Shown here one piece after another: positions 55,784-64,000 of a stretch of 64,000 nt of DNA (the stretch's first letter is position 1; the number at the start of each line of letters is the position of its first letter). Made by a program: the position numbers and the translations under genes. Under the pieces are notes generated by a model. The model made no database searches. It was given only the letters and a program-made list of their open reading frames with translations, and had not been told where the DNA came from. The DNA is from a virus. The DNA is taken from positions 20,920 to 84,919 of the IMG/VR virus record IMGVR_UViG_3300021376_000030; one strand, written 5' to 3'.

Positions 55784-58474
55784 GTGAGCTTACAGACAGT
55801 TACATTTAATGACAGAATTTCGTTCGCGTTACTTGTAGATAGTAAAAAAGAAAATGTTATCTATTGCAAATCAGTTACCGAACATTTTTTTAACGTAGGG
55901 CTTTTTAGCACAGATAATAGTGATTTACTTTTAGAGTATTATGAAGAAAATGGTGAAAAATTTACTAAAGTAAATGTACAGTTAGGAGATACTCTTTATA
56001 AAGAAGTGGAATTTAAAATCGTTGTTTCTGATAGCAATATTAGTTCTACATTTAATCCATCTTATACTAAACCTATAAAAAATAAAATATTACCTAAAAT
56101 TGTAGAGGAAAAATTACCAGTAGAGGTTTTAGAGAGAGAGATAATTGAAGAGCCAGCTCCTCTGCCACCAATAGAATATCCCAAGGTATACAGACCACTT
56201 AAAGTAGGTGAACTATATGATGTAGCGATAAACAGCTCTGTTCCCATGACATTAATGGAGAGCGATGAAGTAGAAAATATCTTTTTTTGTAGCTCATTCG
56301 AAGATAAACTTTTTAATGTAGGTATTTTTAAAACCGCTGATGCAGAACTTATAAGCGAGTATTCAGTTGAGCAAAACGACAAATATATCTATGTTGATCT
56401 ACTATTTGAAAATGGTGATCTATATCACAAGATACAATTTAAAATTATTGTAGTTGAAAATGAAGATACTCCTATATCAATGTTTAATTTAAAAACCTTA
56501 GATAATGAAACAAAAACATATGTAAAATTTACAGGTACCCCATACATTCCGGCAGACATTACAGAAGAGGAAAAGACTGTAGATTCAATAATAACAGAAG
56601 ATACAGAATTAATAGAAAAAAAACAACAATACGCTAAGGCAATACAAAAGGCGCGGTTATTAGAAACACAATTAAAAGAGCAACAAAAAATATTATACCA
56701 AAAACAAGAAGAACTTCAAAAGCAGTCAGTTGTTATAGAAGCTGCAACCGAAGTAGAAAAATTAATATGGGAAAATATACAGTTAAAGCTAGAAACATTC
56801 AAAAGAGACTTTTCTACAGAGTTCAAAAAGAATTCTAAAAAGAGTTTAGATGAATACATAGTAGAGAAGCTTAAGCAAGATTTTGAAAAGACTACCGAAA
56901 TAGATGAAAAAATTGCTCAATTAGTCGAGCAAGCAGAAAATACTAATAAAATCAGAGATGGTATAAAAAAATATGTAGATAAAGCAGTTGAAGTGGCGTT
57001 AAGAGAGGCAAAAAAATTTGCAGCAAGCATAGGTGGTGGTGGCGGGTCAGTAGCTGTTCAATATGCTAACGGCGGCACAATGAACGGTGATTTAACAGTC
57101 AACGGAGAGTTACAAGTAAACGGGTCATTTAATATATGTGGAGATTTATTACCTTGCACCACAGATATATATAGTTTAGGTTCTCCAACAAAACGATGGA
57201 AAGATTTATATGTGAGCGACAGCTCTATTTATCTAGGTAATGTTACACTGTCAGCTGTTGGTAATACGCTTATTATACCAGAAGATACTCTTTTTATAGG
57301 CAATGCTGTACAAGACGGTGATTTGAATGTCACAACAAGCATTTTATCTGCAGGGGTAGATCTACTAGATGTGTTTGGCTCTAACACCTATATTCAATAT
57401 CTTTCTTGGGCACCATTAACATATGATTTATCTATAACTGGTGGCAATACTGTTTCACTTTTATCTATTAAAAATGATTATCAAGCCTATACACAAAATT
57501 ATACAAAAACTAATTTTCTTCCTTTAACTGGGGGAGTCATTACCGGTAATCTATCAGTAAACAACAATTTGACAGTATTCGGCAATTTGACCGCGTTAGG
57601 AGATGCTTATTTTGTTAATACGGTATTTTCCACTACAAGTGCTCTTTCAGTTATTAATATTGGTCAAGGCCCTGCACTGTACGTATACCAAGCAGCGGGA
57701 CCCCACCCTGTAGCATCATTTGTAGACGGGGATGGTATTGAGGTATTACATGTTGGAAATGCACAACCTGGCAGTGGCGGTAAAATTGGTATTAATACAA
57801 GTAATCCAATAACAGAACTAACAGTAAGTGGGTCTATAAGTGCAAACGGCTCGATAACAGTTGCCAATGGAAATAGCAATAATTGGAATTCTGTATACAC
57901 TTCGGTAGAAAATAATTCCAGCAACTGGAATAGTGTATACACCTCATCTTCTCAAAATAGTGGAAGCTGGAATAGCGTTTATACTTCATGGAATACAACG
58001 AGCAGCATTTATGTAACAACTCACTTCCTTTCAACAAATAATGTACTTTTAAGTGCGGTTACAGTAACGGATGATATTAATGTAGGTGGTACAGGTTATT
58101 TTAGCCATATAGCTGCCGCAACGAAATCATTTTATATTATACATCCCGAAGATACAAACAAACACCTACAATACGGCTCACTTGAGTCACCTTATCACGG
58201 TGTTCGCCTTACAGGAAAGGCGGTCATAGGTATAGAATGTTGTATTGAACTTCCACCCTATATTAAAAGTTTAGTAAAATTAGAAGGAGTAAACGTACAA
58301 ATTACCAACATTAATCATACCCAGCAGCTATATGTGAAGAATATAGATATCGACAAAAACTGCGTGGTTATAGGCAGAAAACACAACATTTTGAATAAAA
58401 ACAAGTTATACGAATTCTTTTGGTCATTTACCGCTATTAGAAAAGATATTCCTGACCTAAAAACGGAAGTATAA
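55784..58474 (+). CDS. Large fibre protein, 896 aa
   Basis: It starts at GTG 55784 (the nearby ATG 55782 stops at once). Two related N-terminal domains (about 1-90 and 140-230; FFNVGLFSTDNSDLLLEYYE versus FNVGIFKTADAELISEYSVE) are followed by a coiled coil at about 270-400. The fibre shaft then has the SALSVINIGQGPALYV module and three NSVYTS repeats. The C-terminal 130 residues (KSFYIIHPEDTNKHLQYGSL) are shared with the next fibre. It is probably a tail-fibre or baseplate-attached rod. Confidence 0.82.
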   Translation: MSLQTVTFNDRISFALLVDSKKENVIYCKSVTEHFFNVGLFSTDNSDLLLEYYEENGEKFTKVNVQLGDTLYKEVEFKIVVSDSNISSTFNPSYTKPIKNKILPKIVEEKLPVEVLEREIIEEPAPLPPIEYPKVYRPLKVGELYDVAINSSVPMTLMESDEVENIFFCSSFEDKLFNVGIFKTADAELISEYSVEQNDKYIYVDLLFENGDLYHKIQFKIIVVENEDTPISMFNLKTLDNETKTYVKFTGTPYIPADITEEEKTVDSIITEDTELIEKKQQYAKAIQKARLLETQLKEQQKILYQKQEELQKQSVVIEAATEVEKLIWENIQLKLETFKRDFSTEFKKNSKKSLDEYIVEKLKQDFEKTTEIDEKIAQLVEQAENTNKIRDGIKKYVDKAVEVALREAKKFAASIGGGGGSVAVQYANGGTMNGDLTVNGELQVNGSFNICGDLLPCTTDIYSLGSPTKRWKDLYVSDSSIYLGNVTLSAVGNTLIIPEDTLFIGNAVQDGDLNVTTSILSAGVDLLDVFGSNTYIQYLSWAPLTYDLSITGGNTVSLLSIKNDYQAYTQNYTKTNFLPLTGGVITGNLSVNNNLTVFGNLTALGDAYFVNTVFSTTSALSVINIGQGPALYVYQAAGPHPVASFVDGDGIEVLHVGNAQPGSGGKIGINTSNPITELTVSGSISANGSITVANGNSNNWNSVYTSVENNSSNWNSVYTSSSQNSGSWNSVYTSWNTTSSIYVTTHFLSTNNVLLSAVTVTDDINVGGTGYFSHIAAATKSFYIIHPEDTNKHLQYGSLESPYHGVRLTGKAVIGIECCIELPPYIKSLVKLEGVNVQITNINHTQQLYVKNIDIDKNCVVIGRKHNILNKNKLYEFFWSFTAIRKDIPDLKTEV

Positions 58475-58475
58475 T

Positions 58476-58483
58476 CATAAATA
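58476..58483 (+). promoter_or_regulatory. Late promoter-like motif CATAAATA
   Basis: CATAAATA ends 4 nt before GTG 58488. The start has no Shine-Dalgarno-like sequence. Confidence 0.45.
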
Positions 58484-58487
58484 AATA

Positions 58488-61400
58488 GTGAGTCAGAACA
58501 TACTTATAACTCCTGGCAAGGGATCTATATTTTTTGATAAAAGTGTTGCTGGTGCCTCGACAAAAACTAATACTGGGTCTGCAATAGAAATCTTATACGA
58601 TAGTAATGGGGGATTAGGATTTCATACTCCGATTTATCCAACTGCAACCGTTTTCGTTAGTGCAGGAAATGTTATAGCTACAAACTCTTTAAGTGCAAAA
58701 ATAATTTATTCTAATTATCCAGGTCTTGCACCAGATTATCCCGGTCAAAATAGTAATTACTGGGGGTCAGTTTACACAACAACTAATGCAGAATCTGCTT
58801 CCTGGGGTTCTGGTGGAAGTGCAAGCACGGTATTAGCAGCTAACAGTGCTAATTGGGATAGTACTTATTCCTCGGTAAAAACTAACTCAGCTAATTGGGA
58901 TTCAACATATACATCTTCCAAGAATAATAGTGCCAATTGGGATTCAACCTACACCTCGGCTTCACAAAATAGCGCTAATTGGGACTCTACATATACTTCA
59001 GTAACCAACAACTCAGCTAACTGGGATAGTGTATACACATCTTCCAAGAATAATAGTGCTAACTGGGATAGTGTTTATACATCTTCTAAAAATAATAGTG
59101 CCAATTGGGATAGTGTCTATACATCTTCTAAGAATAATAGTGCCAATTGGGATAGTGTATACACATCTTCCAAGAATAATAGTGCCAATTGGGATTCAAC
59201 CTACACCTCGGCTTCACAAAATAGCGCTAATTGGGACTCTACATATACTTCAGTAACCAACAACTCAGCTGATTGGGATTCAACCTACACCTCATCTTCA
59301 CAAAATAGCGCCAATTGGGATTCAACATATACATCTTCTAAGAATAATAGTGCCAATTGGGATAGTGTCTATACATCTTCTAAGAATAATAGCGCTAACT
59401 GGGATAGTGTCTATACATCTTCCAAGAATAATAGTGCCAATTGGGATAGTGTATACACATCTTCCAAGAATAATAGTGCCAATTGGGATAGTGTATACAC
59501 ATCTTCCAAGAATAATAGTGCCAATTGGGACTCTACATATACTTCAGTAACCAACAACTCAGCTAACTGGGATAGTGTCTATACATCTTCCAAAAATAAC
59601 TCAGCTAATTGGGATAGTGTTTATACATCTTCCAAGAATAATAGTGCTAATTGGGATTCAACATATACATCTTCCAAAAATAACTCAGCTAACTGGAATA
59701 GTGTATATACATCTTCCAAAAATAACTCAGCTAATTGGGACTCTGTTTATACATCTTCCATTAATAACTCAGCTAATTGGGACTCTGTTTATACATCTTC
59801 CATTAATAACTCAGCTAATTGGGATTCAACATATACATCTTCCAAGAATAATAGTGCCAATTGGGACTCTGTTTACACATCTTCTAAGAATAATAGTGCC
59901 AATTGGGACTCTGTTTACACATCCTCCAAGAATAATAGTGCCAGTTGGGATAGTGTATATACAAGCTCTTCACAGACAAGCAGTAGCTGGAATTCAGTAT
60001 ATACTCAAATGCAATATAGTAGCGCGGCATGGTTAGATGAGTTTGAGGCTAATACCTTATATTTTAAAGTTTCCGGTGGTACTATTTACGGTGATGTTAA
60101 TATTCAACACGATTTAGTGGTTGGTAATAATTTATTTGTAACAGGAAGTGCCACCTTTGCAAGCACTATTTTTACGTCTACAAGCGCTTTGTCCGTTATT
60201 AATACTGGTCAAGGGCCTGCACTATTTGTTAAGCAGGGTCCAGGCCCGGGCGATATAGCCTCTTTTTATGATGCAGATGGTATAGAAGCTCTTCATATTG
60301 GAGATGCAAAATATACGCTAGGTCAAGATCCTGATGGTGTTATCGGTATTAAAACCTCATTCCCTAACAAAACATTATCTGTTGTAGGAGAAATTAGTGC
60401 AACCGGTAGTATCTACACTACTGGTAAATTCTTATCATCAGTGCCCCCGGGCGGTGTTAATGGTTCAAGCACTGATTTATGGGATTTATTCTTCGATAAA
60501 ATAACAGGTAATGATATATATACAAATGTTTATATAAACTCTGCTTCCTGGGGTTCTGGTGGAAGTGCAAGCACGGTATTAGCAACTAATAGTGCTAATT
60601 GGGATAGTACTTATTCCTCAGTAAAAACTAACTCAGCTAATTGGGATAGTACATACACTTCAGTAAAAAATAATTCAGCTAATTGGGATAGTGTATATAC
60701 ATCTTCTAAGAATAACAGCGCCAATTGGGATTCAACATATACCTCTACCAAAAATAATAGCGCTAACTGGGATAGTGTTTATACATCTTCTAAAAATAAT
60801 AGTGCCAATTGGGACTCTACATATACTTCAGTAACCAACAACTCAGCTAACTGGGATAGTGTATATACATCTTCTAAGAATAATAGTGCCAATTGGGACT
60901 CTGTTTATACATCTTCCAAGAATAATAGTGCCAATTGGGACTCTGTTTATACATCTTCCAAGAATAACTCAGCTAACTGGAATAGTGTATATACATCTTC
61001 CAAAAATAACTCAGCTAATTGGGACTCTGTTTATACATCTTCCAAAAATAACTCAGCTAATTGGGATTCCACTTATACTAGTTCTTCTCAAAATAGTGCT
61101 AATTGGGATTCCACTTATACTAGTTCTTCTCAAAATAGTGCTAATTGGGATTCCACTTATACTAGTTCTTCTCAAAATAGTGCTAATTGGGATTCTACTT
61201 ATACTAGTTCTTCTCAAAATAGTGCTAATTGGGACTCTGTTTATACATCTTCCAAAAATAACTCAGCTAATTGGGATTCCACTTATACTAGTTCTTCTCA
61301 AAATAGTGCTAATTGGGATTCAGTATACACATCTTCCAAAAATAACTCAGCTAATTGGGATTCCACTTATACTAGTTCTTCTCAAAATAGTGCTAATTGG

Positions 61401-62318
61401 GATAGCGTATATAGTTCTAGCAAAACAAATAGTGCCAACTGGAATTCAGTATATACTAGTTCTTCACAAAATAGCGCCAACTGGAATAGTACGTATACTT
61501 CAGTAACCAATAATTCAGCTAATTGGGATAGTACGTATACTTCAGTAACCAACAACTCAGCTGATTGGGATAGTGTTTATACATCGTCTTCACAAAATAG
61601 CGCCAACTGGGATAGTGTATACACTTCAATGTACCAAAATAGCTCAGGTTGGCTAGATCAAGACGAGGCTAGTGCAATATTCTTAAAGGTATCAGGTGGT
61701 ATTATTGCAATTGATCCTGCAGACCCGAACAATGGCGACGGCGGTACACTGACTGTCAATAAAGGATTGAGCGCTGCTGTTAGCAGTGGTAACTTTGTAG
61801 TTAAACCTAACTTTAATTTAGGTAATAACTCTTTAATATTTGCTGACGGTGCTAACGAGAGGGTTGGTATTCGTACAAATACACCATATTATACCCTGCA
61901 TGTTAATGGTGATATAAGTGGTACAACTGGCTATTATAATCATATTGCAGCCGAAACCAAGTCATTCTATATTAAGCATCCATCTAAACCTGGTATGCAT
62001 TTGCAATATGGGTCTCTAGAGTCACCCTATCATGGAATTCGTTTGACTGGAAGCGGTATTATAGAAAACGATAGCGTAGTGATTGAATTACCCAATTATG
62101 TACCTCATTTAGTTAGAACAGATGATTTTAATGTACAGCTAACAGGTTATAAACATAGTAAAAAACTATGGGTTGATAGTATAAATGTATCTCAAGATCC
62201 ATATGCAAGTAATTTTGTAGTAAAAAAACACTTTACTTTATTTAAAAAACCATACAAGTTTTTCTGGTCATTTAGTGCTATAAGAAAAGATATTCCTCCG
62301 TTGCAAGTGGAGGTATAA
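58488..62318 (+). CDS. Giant repeat tail fibre, 1276 aa
   Basis: Two long blocks of 14-residue repeats (consensus NSANWDSVYTSSKN), about 28 and 25 copies, flank a SALSVINTGQGPALFV module. The C-terminus (about 1150-1276) carries the same KSFYIKHPSKPGMHLQYGSL domain as the previous gene. Trp/Tyr spacing every 14 residues suggests a repeated trimeric rod. It starts at GTG 58488. Variable unit types (TSSKN, TSASQ, TSVTN) are arranged in runs, as by unequal exchange. It is likely a very long fibre whose length can change. Confidence 0.88.
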   Translation: MSQNILITPGKGSIFFDKSVAGASTKTNTGSAIEILYDSNGGLGFHTPIYPTATVFVSAGNVIATNSLSAKIIYSNYPGLAPDYPGQNSNYWGSVYTTTNAESASWGSGGSASTVLAANSANWDSTYSSVKTNSANWDSTYTSSKNNSANWDSTYTSASQNSANWDSTYTSVTNNSANWDSVYTSSKNNSANWDSVYTSSKNNSANWDSVYTSSKNNSANWDSVYTSSKNNSANWDSTYTSASQNSANWDSTYTSVTNNSADWDSTYTSSSQNSANWDSTYTSSKNNSANWDSVYTSSKNNSANWDSVYTSSKNNSANWDSVYTSSKNNSANWDSVYTSSKNNSANWDSTYTSVTNNSANWDSVYTSSKNNSANWDSVYTSSKNNSANWDSTYTSSKNNSANWNSVYTSSKNNSANWDSVYTSSINNSANWDSVYTSSINNSANWDSTYTSSKNNSANWDSVYTSSKNNSANWDSVYTSSKNNSASWDSVYTSSSQTSSSWNSVYTQMQYSSAAWLDEFEANTLYFKVSGGTIYGDVNIQHDLVVGNNLFVTGSATFASTIFTSTSALSVINTGQGPALFVKQGPGPGDIASFYDADGIEALHIGDAKYTLGQDPDGVIGIKTSFPNKTLSVVGEISATGSIYTTGKFLSSVPPGGVNGSSTDLWDLFFDKITGNDIYTNVYINSASWGSGGSASTVLATNSANWDSTYSSVKTNSANWDSTYTSVKNNSANWDSVYTSSKNNSANWDSTYTSTKNNSANWDSVYTSSKNNSANWDSTYTSVTNNSANWDSVYTSSKNNSANWDSVYTSSKNNSANWDSVYTSSKNNSANWNSVYTSSKNNSANWDSVYTSSKNNSANWDSTYTSSSQNSANWDSTYTSSSQNSANWDSTYTSSSQNSANWDSTYTSSSQNSANWDSVYTSSKNNSANWDSTYTSSSQNSANWDSVYTSSKNNSANWDSTYTSSSQNSANWDSVYSSSKTNSANWNSVYTSSSQNSANWNSTYTSVTNNSANWDSTYTSVTNNSADWDSVYTSSSQNSANWDSVYTSMYQNSSGWLDQDEASAIFLKVSGGIIAIDPADPNNGDGGTLTVNKGLSAAVSSGNFVVKPNFNLGNNSLIFADGANERVGIRTNTPYYTLHVNGDISGTTGYYNHIAAETKSFYIKHPSKPGMHLQYGSLESPYHGIRLTGSGIIENDSVVIELPNYVPHLVRTDDFNVQLTGYKHSKKLWVDSINVSQDPYASNFVVKKHFTLFKKPYKFFWSFSAIRKDIPPLQVEV
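58840..60006 (+). repeat. 42-bp tandem coding repeats, block 1 (about 28 copies)
   Basis: The unit codes for 14 residues (for example AACTGGGATAGTGTTTATAC then TCTTCC). Copies differ mainly at third positions and in the SSK/ASQ/VTN segment. Blocks of identical neighbours suggest recent duplication or unequal crossing-over. Confidence 0.85.
60582..61630 (+). repeat. 42-bp tandem coding repeats, block 2 (about 25 copies)
   Basis: Same unit as block 1, with a run of near-identical GATTCCACTTATACTAGTTC copies around 61060-61220. The two blocks are separated by a 570-bp non-repeat module. The copy number should be unstable in cultures and read assemblies. Confidence 0.85.
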
Positions 62319-63023
62319 ATGGCTATTAATATAAATTCGACTGTATTAAGCAACGGTCTAATTGGGTATTATGATGTTCTTAATATAAAAAGTATAGGGC
62401 CAAATTTTAATAACAATTTAAGATGGAAAGATTTGCTTTCTTTATCAGATAATAGTACAGATTTGGTTGGTTCAGTAAGTTTTGGTGCTACTGCTCCTCA
62501 GTTAAGTTTTACACGGGGCGATAATACAATTATAAAAAGTATCGAAACTACATCAACATCAAGTCTTGCTAGCTATTTAAAAACATCTTATACAACCAAT
62601 AAGACTATACGTACAATTTCTTTTTGGATTAAAAAAAATAATACTGCAGGCACAGAAGGGTCAAATCCATACTTTTTTGACTCAAATTCAAATATTGCTG
62701 ACACATATATTAATAGCAACGGTTATGGACCAGGTTTAGATGGTACTGATAGTTATTATAATGGCATTTGGATAGGAAATAATGACTTTTTTGCCCAGGA
62801 ATTATTATTTTCCGGGCCTTTAGTTAATACATGGAAAAACGTAACACTAGTATTTCCTATACCGTTGACAATAAGCTACTGGACATTATTTGCTAATGTG
62901 AACGGAACTAATACAACAGGTATGAGCTATAATGTAGCTCAAGTTTTAGCGTTTAATACAGCTTTATCCATAGACGATATTGCGACCAATTATTTTGCAT
63001 TTAAGGGAAGATACGGTATATAA
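62319..63023 (+). CDS. LamG/concanavalin-like fibre accessory protein, 234 aa
   Basis: It starts 0 bp after the giant fibre stop. The pattern TIRTISFWIKKNNTAGTEGS, TWKNVTLVFP and YNVAQVLAFNTALSIDDIAT matches LamG/concanavalin A-like jelly-roll domains that bind sugars. It may cap the fibre or bind host glycans. Residues about 1-60 are a small extension (GLIGYYDVLNIKSIGPNFNN). Distinct from the earlier fibres. A LamG assignment is from pattern only. Confidence 0.7.
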   Translation: MAININSTVLSNGLIGYYDVLNIKSIGPNFNNNLRWKDLLSLSDNSTDLVGSVSFGATAPQLSFTRGDNTIIKSIETTSTSSLASYLKTSYTTNKTIRTISFWIKKNNTAGTEGSNPYFFDSNSNIADTYINSNGYGPGLDGTDSYYNGIWIGNNDFFAQELLFSGPLVNTWKNVTLVFPIPLTISYWTLFANVNGTNTTGMSYNVAQVLAFNTALSIDDIATNYFAFKGRYGI

Positions 63024-63043
63024 TTTAAATATATTATAATTAA

Positions 63044-64000
63044 ATGAATACATTAATTACACCAGGGTCTGGAAATATATCATTTAGTAGGCTAGTCTCT
63101 AAAGGTAGTGATTATTTACCGCCTCTTTCTAGTTCTGCTCGAATATCTTATACTAAAGATGGTGGGTTAACTATCGTTAGTACTGCTTCAAGTTCAGAAC
63201 GCTTTAATGTAGAAGGTAATTACGGCAATCTTTTAACTATTAATGATATTGTTTCAGGTACACTTTTTTCTGTTAATGATATTTCAGGATTTACGCTATT
63301 AACAGTTTCAGATACCGGGTCTCTTAGTACTAATAGTGTAATATTTGCATCTGGCGGTTATAGTGATCAATGGAATGTTGCCTATACCAACTTAGTAACA
63401 AATAGCGCTAATTATCTTTCCGGGGCAAGTTTAAACTTTGTAAATACCAATTTTGTTCATATTTCTGGTGATACAATGACTGGCCCTCTCAGTACACCAG
63501 TACTAAGCGCAATAGACATTTATGTAGACGGAAAATATCTTATTACCTCTCGCGGTGGATCAAATCTATTCATGGGTAATAGCGGTATTGATGCATTTAA
63601 AACAAGCGGGGTAAGCAATATAGCTATTGGGTTAAGTGCTGGTCATAATATTACTACTGGTAATAACAATTTTTTTGGTGGAAGTTGCGCCGGTAGAATT
63701 AACACCACAGGCAGTAGCAACAATTTCTTGGGATACAATGCTGGCTTTTTCAACACCACAGGCGGTAACAACAATTTCTTTGGGAGAGAAGCTGGCCGTT
63801 GCAACACCACAGGTAACTACAACAATTTCTTGGGATATGGAGCTGGCCGTCGCAACACCACAGGCAGTAACAACAATTTCTTTGGAACAGCAGCTGGCCT
63901 TTGCAACACCACAGGCAGTAACAACAATTTCTTGGGATACAATGCTGGCCTTTGCAACACTGCAGGCGGTTTCAACAATTTCTTGGGCTTCCAGGCTGGT
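63044..64000 (+). CDS. Fibre protein with NNFLGYNAG repeats, N-terminal part (cut by window end)
   Basis: ATG 63044 opens a frame of 319 codons that is still open at base 64000. The N-terminus MNTLITPGSGNISFSRLVSK resembles the start of the giant fibre (ITPGKGSIFFDKSV). From about residue 205 there are 17-residue repeats of NNFLGYNAGxxNTTGSx type, which recall the head repeats of trimeric adhesins and those at residues 430-570 of the fibre at 7388. The positions after AG vary between copies (FF, RC, RR, LC). Confidence 0.8.
   Translation, partial: MNTLITPGSGNISFSRLVSKGSDYLPPLSSSARISYTKDGGLTIVSTASSSERFNVEGNYGNLLTINDIVSGTLFSVNDISGFTLLTVSDTGSLSTNSVIFASGGYSDQWNVAYTNLVTNSANYLSGASLNFVNTNFVHISGDTMTGPLSTPVLSAIDIYVDGKYLITSRGGSNLFMGNSGIDAFKTSGVSNIAIGLSAGHNITTGNNNFFGGSCAGRINTTGSSNNFLGYNAGFFNTTGGNNNFFGREAGRCNTTGNYNNFLGYGAGRRNTTGSNNNFFGTAAGLCNTTGSNNNFLGYNAGLCNTAGGFNNFLGFQAG
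63660..64000 (+). repeat. 51-bp tandem coding repeats at the window end
   Basis: The units (AACAATTTCTTGGGATACAA, then TGCTGGC) repeat every 51 bp from about 63660. The first is imperfect. The DNA is most conserved around GCTGGC and AACACCACAGGC, and most variable just after GGA and GCTGGC. More copies probably lie beyond the window. Confidence 0.8.

Noticed and set aside
59029-61506. Long open frames of MYTHLPRIIVPIG type in another frame (59029-59256, 59350-59550, 59575-60036, 60859-61506)
   Set aside because: They arise because a stop-free 42-bp unit stays open in the second frame too. The peptides are exact translations of the same repeat in a shifted frame, and no start signals precede them.
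58840-61630. CRISPR-array interpretation of the 42-bp repeats
   Set aside because: The repeats are contiguous without spacers, keep one reading frame and code for a Trp/Tyr rod. No cas gene is present.

Overview
The window is AT-rich, densely coding DNA with no bacterial housekeeping genes. It looks like part of the genome of a T4-like myovirus, probably marine. The evidence is a gp20-type portal (16340-18166), a gp15-type tail sheath stabiliser (12491-13318), a gp62-like clamp-loader subunit, a gp5-like hub, a tail-collar fibre, class Ia ribonucleotide reductase, T4-type late-promoter octamers (ATAAATA/TATAAATA) and a tRNA cluster. A phage-encoded ribosomal protein bS21, Cys-rich structural proteins and low GC resemble what is known of T4-like pelagiphages and cyanophages. 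The host cannot be proven from the sequence; an AT-rich marine bacterium such as SAR11 is only a guess.

Layout. (1) 1-3.6 kb: five tRNA genes among small ORFs, several of them membrane peptides, plus a deaminase-like protein. (2) 16.2-3.6 kb, minus strand: a 17-gene operon carrying a DUF366 protein, a methyltransferase, a gp62-like protein, a GroES-like protein, bS21, gp15, beta-helix and fibre proteins, and three tandem proteins that are 9-11% cysteine. (3) 16.3-23.4 kb: portal, HExxH peptidase, flavodoxin-fold protein, small early genes, PD-(D/E)XK nuclease, dCMP-type deaminase and an S74-type self-cleaving fibre protein. (4) 23.4-37.6 kb: a sugar-chemistry island with five glycosyltransferases, three radical SAM proteins, an amidinotransferase, asparagine synthetase, PIG-L deacetylase and an epimerase. 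(5) 37.8-42.5 kb: phosphoribosyltransferase, two peptidoglycan-active proteins, tail-collar fibre and unknowns. (6) 42.5-47.4 kb: nrdA, nrdB, a coiled-coil membrane protein and a G-rich structured element. (7) 50.8-47.4 kb, minus strand: gp5-like hub with a zinc-ribbon-like insertion and a 3D-domain protein. (8) 51.0-55.4 kb: a guanine transglycosylase-like (DpdA-like) protein, a formyltransferase, GMP reductase, a DUF1599-like protein, a P-loop kinase and QueF. (9) 55.8-64.0 kb: fibre genes, one with about 53 copies of a 14-residue repeat, and a truncated gene with 51-bp repeats at the window end.

The most notable system is region 8. QueF reduces preQ0 to preQ1, a TGT-like protein could insert the base into DNA, and the adjacent formyltransferase is a candidate for making a formylated preQ1 base. 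Together they predict 7-deazaguanine DNA modification, possibly 7-(formylamino)methyl-7-deazaguanine. The upstream preQ0 genes (folE, queD, queE, queC) are not in the window.

Two promoter classes recur at fixed short distances from start codons: late ATAAATA motifs, usually 4-8 nt before the start, and TTGA(T/G)T-N16/17-TATAAT-like promoters 5-6 nt before the start, including those of the DpdA-like gene and queF. Many late transcripts and some early ones would then begin at or beside the start codon, so be nearly leaderless. All eight tail-to-tail gene pairs overlap or abut, leaving no room for conventional terminators between them.
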